Both the position numbers and the translations under genes were made by a program. From the NCBI GenBank assembly GCA_035633215.1, contig DASQFI010000071.1, positions 101,255 through 165,254 of the forward strand: 64,000 bases of DNA, written 5' to 3'. Below the pieces are notes generated by a model, which worked only from the letters and a program-made list of their open reading frames with translations, was not told where the DNA came from and did no database searches. Shown here piece after piece: positions 8,152 to 19,465 of the stretch; position 1 is the stretch's first letter, and every line of letters begins with the position of its first letter. Source of the stretch: DASQFI01 sp035633215. Its GTDB lineage: Bacteria; Acidobacteriota; Vicinamibacteria; Vicinamibacterales; SCN-69-37.

Positions 8152-9486
8152 CAAGGTCTTTCTGAAACTCACGCCGCCCGAGAACTCCCAGTGATGGCGC
8201 GGGCGGTAGATCCCGACGTCCTTCAGGCGTGACTTGACGCGAAACGTGTACAACAGCCGGTGATAGTCGTAGGGCGCGCCGTCGCGTTTGTGCACGGCCA
8301 CGTCGAGCTTGTAGGTCCCCTCAACCAGATCAAGCGCCTCGATGACGAGCCGCACCTCGGCGGTGCCCTCGAGCGTGTCGCCCTGGTGCTCTTCGATGTC
8401 GGTGTTCGTGCCGTACACGCAGACGCCTTCCGGATTGAAGATCGCAATGCCGAAGACGAAGTCGCGCGTCGGCCGGTCGGCGCGGACCTGCAGCCGGACC
8501 GTCAGCGCCTCACCGGTGTGAAACACGTGCGTCGTCTGGCCCTGATCGTTCTGCAGGCCGACGTCCGTGATCTCGACGCCGCCCGATCCCCACCGGCCCT
8601 CGGCCGCGCGCGACATGTCGGCGGCCGAGTCGCCGGCATCCACCGGACCCGCCGGACGCCGCTCGCCCGTTACGGCATCGTGCTGGGTCCTGGCGTCCGA
8701 CGCGGCCAAAAACTGCTCTTCCTGCCGTTCGACGTCGGTGATGTACGCGCCGACGACCCGCTTGGGATCGCCCTGGGCGCGCTTCTCGCCGCCGTCGAGC
8801 CAGACGGCGTCGTCGCAGAAGCGCTCGACCAGACCCAGCGAGTGCGTGACGAGCAGGATCGTCTTGCCGCGGCGCTTGAACTCGCCGAACTTGTCCAGGC
8901 ACTTGTGCGTGAAGCCTTCGTCGCCGACCGCCAGCACTTCGTCCACGAGTAGCACTTCGGGATCCACGTGAATCGCGACGGAGAAGCCGAGCCGCATGTA
9001 CATGCCGGACGAGTAGGTCTTGACCGGCGCGTCGATGAACTCGCGCAGCTCGGCGAATTCGACGATCTCGTCGAACCGCTTCTGCACCTCGCGCTTCGTG
9101 AGCCCGAGCATGATGCCGTTGATGTAGATGTTTTCGCGGCCCGAGATCTCGGGATGAAACCCGGCGCCGAGCTCGATGAGCGCCGAGATGCGTCCGCGCA
9201 CCGTCACCCGGCCGCTCGTCGGCTTCGTGATGCCCGCCACGAGCTTCAGCGTCGTGCTCTTGCCCGACCCGTTGCGCCCGATGACGCCGAGCGTGCTGCC
9301 CGACGGCACCGCGAACGAGACGTTCTTCAGGGCAGGCAGGATCTCGCTGGGCCGCAGATCACGCAGGATGCTTCGCTGCAGCAGCGCGCTCTTGAGCGTC
9401 GCAAAGTGACGTCCGCCATAGCGGCGATAGGCCTTCGAGACGTCGACGAGCTCGATGGCCGGAGCGCGCGTTCCAGTCGCGCTCAT
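8149..9486 (-). CDS. wzt: polysaccharide ABC transporter ATPase (Wzt type)
   Basis: A 445-residue ATPase energising export of O-antigen or related polysaccharide. The N-terminal half is an ABC domain with Walker A GRNGSGKST, signature YSSGMYMRL, Walker B VLLVDEVLAVGD and the switch His in LVTHSLG. A variable linker (about 265-300) leads to a C-terminal beta-sandwich of the Wzt_C kind (ALTVRLQVRADRP ... GTNTDIEEHQGD), which in this family selects the glycan by its terminal modification. The ATG at 9486 is chosen because it overlaps the wzm stop (ATGA); upstream in-frame residues are Arg-rich noise. Confidence 0.93.
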   Translation of the reverse strand: MSATGTRAPAIELVDVSKAYRRYGGRHFATLKSALLQRSILRDLRPSEILPALKNVSFAVPSGSTLGVIGRNGSGKSTTLKLVAGITKPTSGRVTVRGRISALIELGAGFHPEISGRENIYINGIMLGLTKREVQKRFDEIVEFAELREFIDAPVKTYSSGMYMRLGFSVAIHVDPEVLLVDEVLAVGDEGFTHKCLDKFGEFKRRGKTILLVTHSLGLVERFCDDAVWLDGGEKRAQGDPKRVVGAYITDVERQEEQFLAASDARTQHDAVTGERRPAGPVDAGDSAADMSRAAEGRWGSGGVEITDVGLQNDQGQTTHVFHTGEALTVRLQVRADRPTRDFVFGIAIFNPEGVCVYGTNTDIEEHQGDTLEGTAEVRLVIEALDLVEGTYKLDVAVHKRDGAPYDYHRLLYTFRVKSRLKDVGIYRPRHHWEFSGGVSFRKTL

Positions 9487-10295
9487 ACGGCCTCGGCGAA
9501 CGAGTCGCGCAACCGGTCGAACACCCAGTACGCGAACACGAACAGCACAACGGATGCGACGCCGAGCGCCACGAGCCACCGGGCGTGGCCGACGGGCCCG
9601 GCGAAATACAGGATCTCCTGGTACGACGCCGCCAGGTGGAAGAACGGGTTGAAGTCGAACAGCCACCTGAACGTGGCGACGCTGTCGAGGAAGTAGGGGT
9701 AGACGATCGGCGTCGCGAAGAACCAGAACGTCAGGAGGTTCGCGAGCAGATCGCGGATGTCACGGAAGTGTACCGTCAGTGCCGAGAGAATCAGCGCCAG
9801 CGCCAGCGTGAAGACGAGTTGAATCACGACGGCGATCGGAAACCACAACAGCCCGCCGAGATCCGGCACGTGCCGGTACGCAACCAGAAACGCGACGAGA
9901 ATCAGCAGCCCGAGGAAGAAGTGCACCATGTTCGCCAGCACGCTGACGATCGGCAGCACCTCCGCGGGAAACAGCACTTTCTTGATCAGATTGCCCCCGC
10001 TGATCAGCGCGCCCGAGGCTTCGAGGAGAGACGACGAGAACCACGTCCAGGGCAGCAAGCCGCAGAAGAGAAACAGCGCGTAGTGATCGATGGGGGTCTT
10101 CCCGTCGGGATAGACGAAACGCGCCGGAAGGATGTAGGTGAACACGAACGTGTACACCAGCAGCAGGAGCAGGGGATTGACGAACGACCAGAAGAACCCG
10201 AGGACCGATCCGCGATAGCGCGCCTTCAGTTCGCGGGCGACAAGACTCTGGATAAGCCCGCGATAGCGCGCGAGCTGGGCCAGGTTATGCCACAT
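9483..10295 (-). CDS. wzm: polysaccharide ABC transporter permease (Wzm type)
   Basis: A 270-residue inner-membrane permease of the ABC-2 family, forming the channel for the Wzt ATPase. It begins MWHNLAQLARYRGLIQSLVARELKARYRGSVLG (given here as two overlapping hallmark parts: a cytoplasmic amphipathic helix, then RYRGSVLGFFWSFVNP, highly conserved in the family) and has about six hydrophobic segments. The start at 10295 overlaps the end of the PP2C gene by 11 bp, and its stop overlaps the wzt start, so the three genes are probably translationally coupled. Confidence 0.93.
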   Translation of the reverse strand: MWHNLAQLARYRGLIQSLVARELKARYRGSVLGFFWSFVNPLLLLLVYTFVFTYILPARFVYPDGKTPIDHYALFLFCGLLPWTWFSSSLLEASGALISGGNLIKKVLFPAEVLPIVSVLANMVHFFLGLLILVAFLVAYRHVPDLGGLLWFPIAVVIQLVFTLALALILSALTVHFRDIRDLLANLLTFWFFATPIVYPYFLDSVATFRWLFDFNPFFHLAASYQEILYFAGPVGHARWLVALGVASVVLFVFAYWVFDRLRDSFAEAV

Positions 10296-11055
10296 CGACC
10301 TTGAGCATGGCGACCGTGATGTTGTCGGGCCCGCCGGCCTCGTTCGCGGCGGCGATGAGCGCGCGGCAGGTCTCGTCGAGACCCTCCCCGCGGCCCACGA
10401 TCGCCTCGAGTCGATCCACGGGCACGACCCCCGACAGCCCATCCGAGCAGATGAGCAGCCGATCGCCGGCTCGAACCTCGATCTCCGTGACGTCCACTTC
10501 CGGATCGTCGCCGCCGGCGAGCGCCCGCGTGACGACGTTGCGCCAGGGATGCCGCCGCGCGTCGGTCTCGGTCAGCACGCCCGCGCGTACCTGTTCGCTG
10601 ACCCACGAGTGATCCTGGGTGACCTGCCGCAGCTGGCCGTCGCGCCAGAGATAGACGCGGCTGTCGCCGACGTGCGCGACCGACGGGCGCTTGTTGCCGA
10701 CGAGCAACGCGGCGGCCGTCGTCGCCATGCCGCGCAGCGTCTCGTCGTTCTCCATGGCCGTCGCGAGCCGCCGGTTGGCGAGCCGGAACGCGGCCTTCAA
10801 GCGGTTGCCGTCGAGGCTGATCGACGTGTCGTACGGAAAGGGCCAGGTCGTGTTGACGTCGGCGTCGCGCGTGTCGTTGATGAAGCCCTCGACGACCTCG
10901 ACGGCCAGCCGCGACGCGACCTCGCCCGCGGCGTGGCCGCCCATGCCGTCGGCCACCATGTACAGGCCGAGATCCGCGCGCGCGCAGTACGCGTCCTCGT
11001 TCTCCCCGCGGCGCAAGCCGGGATCGGAGGCGACGGAGGAGGATAGGGTCGGCAT
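10285..11055 (-). CDS. PP2C-family serine/threonine phosphatase
   Basis: A 256-residue metal-dependent phosphatase. It contains the PPM motifs in order: RRGENEDAY (metal-binding Asp), VADGMGGHAAGE, a TTAAALLV strand, VAHVGDSRVYLWRDG, LLICSDGLSG and GGPDNITVAML. No membrane segment or extra domain is seen, so it is a cytoplasmic Stp1/PrpC-like enzyme that would oppose Hanks-type kinases; no such kinase is adjacent. It lies 6 bp after atpC on the same strand and overlaps wzm, suggesting it is cotranscribed with ATP-synthase genes. Confidence 0.93.
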   Translation of the reverse strand: MPTLSSSVASDPGLRRGENEDAYCARADLGLYMVADGMGGHAAGEVASRLAVEVVEGFINDTRDADVNTTWPFPYDTSISLDGNRLKAAFRLANRRLATAMENDETLRGMATTAAALLVGNKRPSVAHVGDSRVYLWRDGQLRQVTQDHSWVSEQVRAGVLTETDARRHPWRNVVTRALAGGDDPEVDVTEIEVRAGDRLLICSDGLSGVVPVDRLEAIVGRGEGLDETCRALIAAANEAGGPDNITVAMLKVDVA

Positions 11056-11061
11056 GAATCG

Positions 11062-11487
11062 TCAGCCGCGGGCGCGGGGATGCCGCGTGGACACCTGCAG
11101 ACGCGTGAGCGCCCGGAGCAGCGCGATGCGGGCGCGCTCGTAGTCGATTTCCGACGTCGGTTTGGCCAGACGCTCCTCGGCTCGGCGCTTCGACGCTTCG
11201 GCGCGGGCAAGGTCGATGTCTTCGGCCCGTTCGGCGACCTGGGCGAGGATGGACACCCGATCCGGCACGATTTCGGCGAAGCCTCCGGCGAGAAAAGCGT
11301 ACTTCCGATCGGTGCCCTTGCGGTACCACATCTCGCCGGTCTTGAGCGCCGCCAGAAGCGGCGCGTGGCCCGGCAGGATGCCGAGGTAGCCCTCCTCGCC
11401 AGGCAGCTCGACCTCGTCCACTTCGTCGTGGACGATCGCCCGCTCGGGAGTGACGAACTCGAGCTTCAGGTGCTTGGGAATGGCCAC
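11062..11487 (-). CDS. atpC: ATP synthase epsilon subunit
   Basis: The 141-residue epsilon subunit of the F1 central stalk. The N-terminal beta-sandwich (KLEFVTPERAIVHDEVDEVELPGEEGYLGILPGHAPLLAAL) is canonical apart from wording broken here into its two halves, and the C-terminal helical hairpin (RAEDIDLARAEASKRRAEERL) is present, so ATP-dependent inhibition is possible. It follows atpD by 3 bp and is the last atp gene of the operon. Confidence 0.95.
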   Translation of the reverse strand: MAIPKHLKLEFVTPERAIVHDEVDEVELPGEEGYLGILPGHAPLLAALKTGEMWYRKGTDRKYAFLAGGFAEIVPDRVSILAQVAERAEDIDLARAEASKRRAEERLAKPTSEIDYERARIALLRALTRLQVSTRHPRARG

Positions 11488-11490
11488 GGG

Positions 11491-12930
<1,440 letters not shown>

Positions 12931-12942
12931 GATTCCTCACTC

Positions 12943-12991
12943 GTAGGGGCGGGCTCGCCCGCCTGACAGGCCGGCTGACGCCGGCCCCTAC
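12943..12991. repeat. REP-type palindrome, GTAGGGGC family, copy 2
   Basis: A 49-bp sequence starting GTAGGGGCGGGCTCGCCCGC and ending CGCCGGCCCCTAC in the atpG-atpD spacer. It matches copy 1 (1663-1709) over most of its length, including the central CTGNCAGGCCGGCTGA. Terminal arms GTAGGGGC/GCCCCTAC are complementary. Being inside the operon it may be a transcript-processing or stabilising hairpin. Confidence 0.85.
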
Positions 12992-13003
12992 GTCTGTCAG
13001 CGC

Positions 13004-13876
13004 CTACAGTGCCTGCGCCCCCGATACCACTTCGATAATCTCTCTCGTAATCGCCGCCTGCCGGACCTTGTTCATCGTCAGCGTCAGCTCCTCGATCATG
13101 TCCGCCGAGTTCCGGGTCGCCGCGTCCATCGCCGTCATCTGCGCGGCATAGAACGCCGCATTCGATTCGAGCAGCGCGCGCAGCACCTGGGCCTCGACGA
13201 GTCGCCCGAGCAGCACCTCGAAGATGCGCTGGGCCGACGGCTCGTACAGGTATTCGGTCGTCGAGCGCGCCGCGTTCGCTTCCTCGTCCGAGATGGGCGC
13301 AAGCGGCAGCAGCGGCTCCACCACGAGCTTCTGCTGCATCACCGACTTGAACTCGTTGTAGATGAGGTGCACGCTGTCGACGCGCCCCTCGACGAACTCG
13401 GCCACCGCCGGCTGGGTCACGGCTTCGGCTTCGGCGAACTGGATCACCTTCGGCAGGTTCACGTACTCGAACTTCACCGGCAGCCCGCGGCGGCCGAGCA
13501 TGTCGCGTCCCTTGCGGCCGACGAGCCCGAATGCGATGGCCCGGCCGGGATGCTCACGAATGAACGCGCCGGTGGCTTTGATGATGTTCGTGTTGAAGCT
13601 GCCGCACAGGCCGCGATCGGACGTGATGACGACGAGCAGCGTCGCGCCCGAGGCTGCGCCCGGACGGCGCTGAAGCAAGGGGTGGTTCGTCTGATCGACA
13701 CGCGACGCGATGCTCGCCAGCACCCGGCGCGCTTCCCGGGCGAACGGCCGCGTCGCGAACACGCGCTCCTGCGCCCGCCGCAGCTTCGACGCGGCCACCA
13801 TCTTCATGGCCTTCGTGATCTGCTGCGTGGACTTCACGGCGCGGATGCGCCGGCGCATATCAATCAGAGACGGCAC
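13004..13876 (-). CDS. atpG: ATP synthase gamma subunit
   Basis: The 290-residue rotor shaft of F1. The N-terminal helix MPSLIDMRRRIRAVKSTQQI-TKAMKMVAASKLRRAQ and the C-terminal helix with AAFYAAQMTAMDAATRNSAD and LTLTMNKVRQAAITREIIEVV are the two long coiled-coil strands that enter the alpha3beta3 core; SDRGLCGSFN is also typical. It is separated from atpA by 105 bp filled by a 7-nt-period inverted array. Confidence 0.96.
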   Translation of the reverse strand: MPSLIDMRRRIRAVKSTQQITKAMKMVAASKLRRAQERVFATRPFAREARRVLASIASRVDQTNHPLLQRRPGAASGATLLVVITSDRGLCGSFNTNIIKATGAFIREHPGRAIAFGLVGRKGRDMLGRRGLPVKFEYVNLPKVIQFAEAEAVTQPAVAEFVEGRVDSVHLIYNEFKSVMQQKLVVEPLLPLAPISDEEANAARSTTEYLYEPSAQRIFEVLLGRLVEAQVLRALLESNAAFYAAQMTAMDAATRNSADMIEELTLTMNKVRQAAITREIIEVVSGAQAL

Positions 13877-13893
13877 TGTCGATTGTCTCCTGC

Positions 13894-13981
13894 AACTTAG
13901 AACTCAGAACTTCGAACTTAGAACTCGATCTCTTCATTTCCGCGGCTGAGTGATTTAGCTCTAAGCTCCAAGTTCTGAGTG

Positions 13982-13995
<14 letters not shown>
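13894..13995. repeat. inverted 7-nt-period arrays (ACTTAGA type) between atpA and atpG
   Basis: Left arm 13894-13928: AACTTAG, AACTCAG, AACTTCG, AACTTAG, AACTCGA. Right arm 13961-13995: CTAAGCT, CCAAGTT, CTGAGTG, CTAAGTT, TTAAGTT. The arms are roughly complementary and separated by 32 bp with no gene. The right arm supplies the atpA stop codon and its last codons (V-E-L-K-T-stop). Similar arms occur at 40361 and 55317. Confidence 0.85.
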
Positions 13996-15511
<1,516 letters not shown>

Positions 15512-15545
15512 CTAAACCTTCATGGGCTTCAACACTTCAGTGACT

Positions 15546-16094
15546 TCATGCATCAGCAACAAGCTTCTGCCGCAGCCGCGCGATCTGCGTGGTGACGCTG
15601 CCGTCGAACACCACACTGCCCACCCTGGCGATGACGCCGCCGACGATCGACGGATCCACGCGTTCGGTGATGGTCACGTGAGCGCCGGCCGCGCGTCCAA
15701 GCGCCGCGGCGAGCGCCGCCCGGCTGTCGTCGGGAAGTGGAACGGCTGTCACCACTTCCGCCGGGACGATCTTTTTCGCCTGCATCACGCGCTCGGCAAA
15801 CGCGTCGGCGACGTCCGGCACCATCGCGAGCCGATCGCGCTCGGCCAGCAGGCCGAGCAGCCGCCGGATTTCCTGCGAGACGTCGCCGGCGCCGGTGACG
15901 ACGTCATCGAGAATCCTGCGCTTGACCGGCATCGGCACGCCCGGCGCCTCGAGCACCTTGCGCAGCTGATCGTGCCCGGCAATCGCCAATTTGATCGCGC
16001 CGAGCTCCTGGTCCGCGCGATCGATGTCGCCGTGCTTGTGCACGACGTCGAAGAGCGCTGCCGCGTACCGCCGGGCGACGGCACGCGGCGTCAT
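15546..16094 (-). CDS. atpH: ATP synthase delta subunit
   Basis: The 182-residue peripheral-stalk subunit joining F1 to the b subunits. It begins MTPRAVARRYAAALFDVVHK, the classic OSCP/delta opening, and ends with the conserved VGSVVFDGSVTTQIARLRQKL segment. Its ATG overlaps the atpF stop codon (ATGA, 16091-16094), indicating translational coupling. Confidence 0.94.
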   Translation of the reverse strand: MTPRAVARRYAAALFDVVHKHGDIDRADQELGAIKLAIAGHDQLRKVLEAPGVPMPVKRRILDDVVTGAGDVSQEIRRLLGLLAERDRLAMVPDVADAFAERVMQAKKIVPAEVVTAVPLPDDSRAALAAALGRAAGAHVTITERVDPSIVGGVIARVGSVVFDGSVTTQIARLRQKLVADA

Positions 16095-16789
16095 GCCCGC
16101 ACCTCGTTGTTTGAATCGTCGGGGTCCCCTGCACCCCGACTAGCGCCCGTCGCTCGTGGGGACCCCGATGCCCCACTCCGCTCCTGGCGCACGCCTATCG
16201 CATACTGCTCGATCAGGCGGCGGTGATCGTCGGGCGTGATGCTGCGCTCGACCCGCTTGCGCGCGAGCGACATCGCCAGGTCGGCCGTGTGCTCGATGAG
16301 CGCGCGTCGCGCCAGCCGGAACTGCAAGTCGATGTCACGCCGGGTGCGCTCGAGGAGTTTCTCCCGCTCCCGGGCGGTGGTTTCCTTCATTCGCACGCGC
16401 TCGGCGGCCAGCTCTTCCTGGCCGCGCCGCTTCAGCTCGTCCAGCTCCGCCGGCAGCCGGGCCAGGCTCGTCCGCATGTCGTCGAGCTGCTTCTCGGCCG
16501 ACGACCGCAGCGCCGCCGCTTCGACGAGATCCTTTCGAATCGTCTCGCTGCGCGTGCGGAGGTAGGTCCCGACCGGGCTCCGCAGGAAATACACGAGAAT
16601 GCCGGCCAACGCCGCGAAGTTCACGATCTTCGCGATTGTCGGCATCCAGCTGTCGTGGCCTTCTTCGACGGCGTCGGCGGCCGCCAGGACCCATTCAGGC
16701 GCAGCGACGAGAAGCAGGACCACGGCACCAACGAGCCATGCCGCGCGGGCGCGGCGGGGTCTCGGCGGGGTCGGGAAAAGGGCAGTCAC
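16091..16789 (-). CDS. atpF: ATP synthase b subunit with repeat-encoded C-terminal tail
   Basis: A 232-residue b-type stator subunit: an N-terminal hydrophobic segment, a second hydrophobic stretch (MPTIAKIVNFAALAGILVYF) and a long charged helix (RRGQEELAAERVRMKETTAR). The GTG at 16789 is chosen because it precedes the first hydrophobic segment and follows atpF' by 25 bp. After RRLIEQYAIGVR the last about 33 residues (ERSGASGSPRATGASRGAG...) are encoded by a palindromic repeat, in the same frame as the mfd inserts, yet the ATGA overlap with atpH is preserved. The presence of two b genes marks a heteromeric stalk. Confidence 0.85.
   Translation of the reverse strand: MTALFPTPPRPRRARAAWLVGAVVLLLVAAPEWVLAAADAVEEGHDSWMPTIAKIVNFAALAGILVYFLRSPVGTYLRTRSETIRKDLVEAAALRSSAEKQLDDMRTSLARLPAELDELKRRGQEELAAERVRMKETTAREREKLLERTRRDIDLQFRLARRALIEHTADLAMSLARKRVERSITPDDHRRLIEQYAIGVRQERSGASGSPRATGASRGAGDPDDSNNEVRA
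16113..16192. repeat. palindromic element encoding the AtpF tail
   Basis: About 80 bp homologous to the mfd units: GTCGGGGTCCCCTGCACCCC, TAGCGCCCGTCGCTCGTGGG and CCCCACTCCGCTCCTGGCGC blocks in the same order. Translated on the minus strand it gives the same peptide family (ERSGASGSPRATGASRGAGDP) as the mfd copies, so both genes use the same frame and strand of the element. Confidence 0.88.
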
Positions 16790-16814
16790 AAGTCTTGAAA
16801 TACCCGGCCGTCGA

Positions 16815-17240
16815 TCAGGACGGTTGCCGGCCGAGGATGCGCTGCGCGGCGTCGGCGGCAAGCGCGTCGGCATCCGCGTCGAGCTTCGCGCGCGCGGCTT
16901 CCACGTCGCGATCGAGCTGCGCGCGCGCGTCCGCGAGCGCCTGCGCGGCTTCGCGGCGGGTCGCGTCGATCAGCGCCGTGCGCTCCTCGAGCGCCGTCTT
17001 CCGCATCTCGTCCATCTGCCGGTACACCTCGGCGCGGGCTTCGCCGGTCTTTCGCTCGAACTCCTCGCCCGCCAGACGCGCCTCGGCGGCGGCCCGTTCC
17101 GCCAGCTTCCGGGCGGACGCCACGGCCTCCTCGCGCTGCTTGATGATGCCGAGCACAGGGCGAAACACCAGGCGATCGAGGATGAACGCAAGGGCGAGGA
17201 CGAGTGCGACGATCAGGAAGACCGACGCATCCGGGATCAT
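16815..17240 (-). CDS. atpF': ATP synthase b' subunit
   Basis: A 141-residue b-family subunit starting MIPDASVFLIVALVLALAFI (one membrane segment), then DRLVFRPVLGIIKQREEAV and a long Ala/Arg/Glu-rich coiled coil. The LVFRPVLGII...R segment is typical of b and b' proteins. The ATG at 17240 is preferred to a GTG 16 codons upstream, which would add an Arg-rich leader. First gene of the atp operon here; the a and c membrane subunits (atpB, atpE), which usually precede it, are absent and selD lies upstream instead. Confidence 0.88.
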   Translation of the reverse strand: MIPDASVFLIVALVLALAFILDRLVFRPVLGIIKQREEAVASARKLAERAAAEARLAGEEFERKTGEARAEVYRQMDEMRKTALEERTALIDATRREAAQALADARAQLDRDVEAARAKLDADADALAADAAQRILGRQPS

Positions 17241-17354
17241 TGAGACTGCGAGCACGCCCTGCCTCCGGCGGGCGGAGACGCGGCGCACAGCCCGTCACAT
17301 CACGCCCAGTCGAAACGAGAATTTATACCATTCGGGCTGAGCGGGCGGCAAATC

Positions 17355-17405
17355 GACCTCGGGTTTCGTTTTTTCAAAAACCAGATCAAAACGAAACCCG
17401 AGGTC
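17355..17405. repeat. GACCTCGG hairpin, copy 3
   Basis: Arms GACCTCGGGTTTCGTTTT (17355-17372) and AAAACGAAACCCGAGGTC (17388-17405) are perfectly complementary with a 15-nt loop. Relative to copy 1 both arms changed together (GGGTTTCG with CGAAACCC). It lies between the selD stop and the atpF' start, both leftward, so it could end selD transcription or lie in the atp leader. Confidence 0.9.
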
Positions 17406-17409
17406 TTCC

Positions 17410-18456
17410 TTACTCCACGCGCACCAGAACCTCATCCGCCCCCCTGGCCTCGACCCGCCCGACTCCGCAGGCCGGCACGCCGGCGTCGTGCAGCCGGCCG
17501 AGTACATGCGCGGTGGCTGACGGATCGACCGCGACGAGCAGCCCGCCCGACGTCTGCGGGTCGAAGATGACCAGCCGCATGGCGTCAATCACCGACTCGC
17601 TGATGACGACCCGCGTCCCGAAGTACGACTGGTTCGTCTTGCCGCCTCCGGGCGTATTGGCTGCCGCCAGACCGAGCGCGCCTTCGAGAAGCGGCAGCGA
17701 CGCGGTCTCGAAGACCAGCGTGACGCCGCTCGCGGCGGCCATGGCCGATCCGTGGCCGGCCAGGCCAAACCCGGTGACGTCCGTACACGCGCTCACGATT
17801 CCGGGCGGCAGCGCGCGAAGGATCTGCGCGGCGTCGCGGTTGAGGCGGACCATCGACTCGATCGCGGCGTCCACCTGCCGCTCCGACGCGCGGTTGAATT
17901 TGAGCGCGGTCGCGATGATGCCGGTGCCGAGCGGCTTCGTCAGCAGCAGGTGATCGCCCGCGCGCGCACGCGCGTTGGTGAAGATGCGATCGGGTTCAAT
18001 CTCGCCGGTGACCGCGTAGCCGAATTTGATCTCCTGATCGGTCACGGTGTGGCCGCCGAGCAGCACGGTCTCGGCTTCTTGAAGCTTGTCGTACCCGCCG
18101 CGAAAGATGGCTTTGATGATCTCGGGACCGGGGCCATCCTTCGGCAGCGCGGCGATCGCGAGCGCGGTCCGTGGCACGCCGCCCATCGCGTAGACGTCGC
18201 TCAAGGCATTGGCGGCGGCAATCTGACCGTAGGCGTAGGGATCGTCGACGACCGGCGTGAAGAAATCCACGGTCTGCACGAGCGAGGGGCCCCCGTCCCA
18301 CCTGTACACACCCGCATCGTCACCGGTCCTGAAGTCGACGAGGACCCGGTCGTCGTTCACACGGGGTATGTCACCCAGCACCTGGGCGAGCTCGCCTGCG
18401 GCGAGTTTGCTCGCTCAACCGGCGCAGGCGGCGTAGTCGGTCAGTCGTCGGGTCAT
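17410..18456 (-). CDS. selD: selenophosphate synthetase, probable selenoprotein (Sec14)
   Basis: Makes selenophosphate from selenide and ATP. From the ATG at 18456 the frame reads MTRRLTDYAACAG, then TGA (18415-18417), then ASKLAAGELAQVLGDIP. In SelD this place holds the catalytic Cys or selenocysteine followed by Lys three residues on, and here it reads CAG-U-ASK. The rest is complete: TGDDAGVYR, VQTVDFFTPVVDDPYAYGQI, AAANALSDVYAMGG and TSGGLLVAVDP. Predicted length is 348 with Sec14. Reading only from the downstream codon would remove the active site, so recoding is the best explanation; a nonsense mutation is the alternative. Leftward, upstream of the atp operon. Confidence 0.9.
18386..18417 (-). 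promoter_or_regulatory. candidate bacterial SECIS element
   Basis: Directly after the in-frame TGA, the minus strand reads GCGAG-CAAA-CTCGCC-GCA-GGCGAG-CTCGC: a five-pair lower stem, a CAAA bulge, a six-pair GC-rich upper stem and a 3-nt loop. Bacterial SECIS hairpins lie at this position in the coding sequence and bind SelB. The fold was read by eye. Confidence 0.65.
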
Positions 18457-18486
18457 GTTCGGCCGTGTCCTCCTTTCGGTGTCGCT

Positions 18487-18575
18487 GTCTTCTTTTCTTA
18501 GTTGCTCGCGGGGCCCCACCCCCGCTCGTCCGCCCTGCGGCGCTCGCTACGCTCGCTCTCCTCGGGCGGACTCCG
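18487..18575. repeat. palindromic GC element, parB-selD spacer
   Basis: Contains GCTCGCGGGGCCCCACCCCC and CGCTCGCTACGCTCGC inverted blocks. The part around 18492-18525 aligns with the element at 19466-19560 and with the glmU copy (GCTCGCGGGGCCCC). On the minus strand it reads ERGWGPASN then stop, close to the family peptide. It may also end parB transcription. Confidence 0.6.
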
Positions 18576-19448
18576 TTACTTTCCCGTCAGCTGCTCAAAC
18601 AGCCGCTGCAGCTCGTCTTCGGTCCCGAAGTCGATTTCGATGCGGCCGCCGGGGCCTTTTCGCACGATGCGGACGCGCGTGCCGAGCGCGAGTTTCAGGC
18701 GATCCTCGGCGGCGCGCGTGTTCGGATCGACTTTGCGCGGCGGGGGCGGCACGGCGGGCGTCGATTCACGGCGGACGAGCGCCTCGGTTTCGCGGACGGA
18801 CAGATCGCGCGCGATCACGTCGCGCGCGATGCGTCGCTGCGCGGATTCGTCGGCGATGCCCAGCAACGCGCGCGCGTGGCCCATCGACAACACGCCCGAC
18901 CCGAGCACGTTTCGCACTTCGATGGGCAATCGCAGCAGCCGGATGTAGTTGGCGATCGTCGCGCGATTCTTGCCGACCGCGGTCGCGATCGTCTCCTGGG
19001 ACATATGGAGTTCGTCGGCGAGCCGCTGGTAGGCCTGCGCTTCTTCGATCGCGTTGAGATCTTCGCGCTGAATGTTTTCGATGAGCGCGACTTCGAGCAG
19101 CTGATCGTCGGCGACCTCGCGCACGACGACCGGAATCTTGAGGAGCCCGGCGCGTTGCGCCGCGCGCCAGCGCCGCTCGCCCGCGACGATCTCGAAGTGA
19201 TCGCCCGATCGGCGGACGAGAATCGGCTGAATCACGCCGTGACTGCGGATGGATTGTGTGAGCTCCTCGAGGCGCGGCTCGTCGATCTGCATGCGCGGCT
19301 GTCGAGGATTCGGATGGAGCAAATCGATGTCGACTTCGGTCGGCCGGTGCGTCTCGCGCTCGCGTGCCGCGAGCGGCGGGGCGGGCGGCGGCGCGGCCGG
19401 AATCAGCGCGCTCAATCCGCGGCCAAGAGCGGGGCGTTTGTCTGGCAT
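18576..19448 (-). CDS. parB: chromosome partitioning protein ParB
   Basis: A 290-residue centromere-binding CTPase. LGRGLSALIP at the N-terminus is the ParA-contacting motif. The ParB/Srx domain has LHPNPRQPRM, GVIQPILVR and the CTP-binding GERRWRAAQRAG. NIQREDLNAIEEAQAYQRL and the HTH (MSQETIATAVGKNRATIANY) follow, and KVDPNTRAAEDRLKLALGTRVRI is the C-terminal dimerisation region. A parS-like site lies about 1.1 kb away, upstream of parA. It follows parA with a spacer carrying a palindromic element. Confidence 0.97.
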   Translation of the reverse strand: MPDKRPALGRGLSALIPAAPPPAPPLAARERETHRPTEVDIDLLHPNPRQPRMQIDEPRLEELTQSIRSHGVIQPILVRRSGDHFEIVAGERRWRAAQRAGLLKIPVVVREVADDQLLEVALIENIQREDLNAIEEAQAYQRLADELHMSQETIATAVGKNRATIANYIRLLRLPIEVRNVLGSGVLSMGHARALLGIADESAQRRIARDVIARDLSVRETEALVRRESTPAVPPPPRKVDPNTRAAEDRLKLALGTRVRIVRKGPGGRIEIDFGTEDELQRLFEQLTGK

Positions 19449-19465
19449 GTGTTCTCCTGTTCATC

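Noticed and set aside
18382..18456. SelD as an N-terminally truncated or mutated gene
   Set aside because: The reading frame before and after the TGA is fully conserved in type, and the TGA falls exactly on the catalytic Cys/Sec position with a hairpin behind it.
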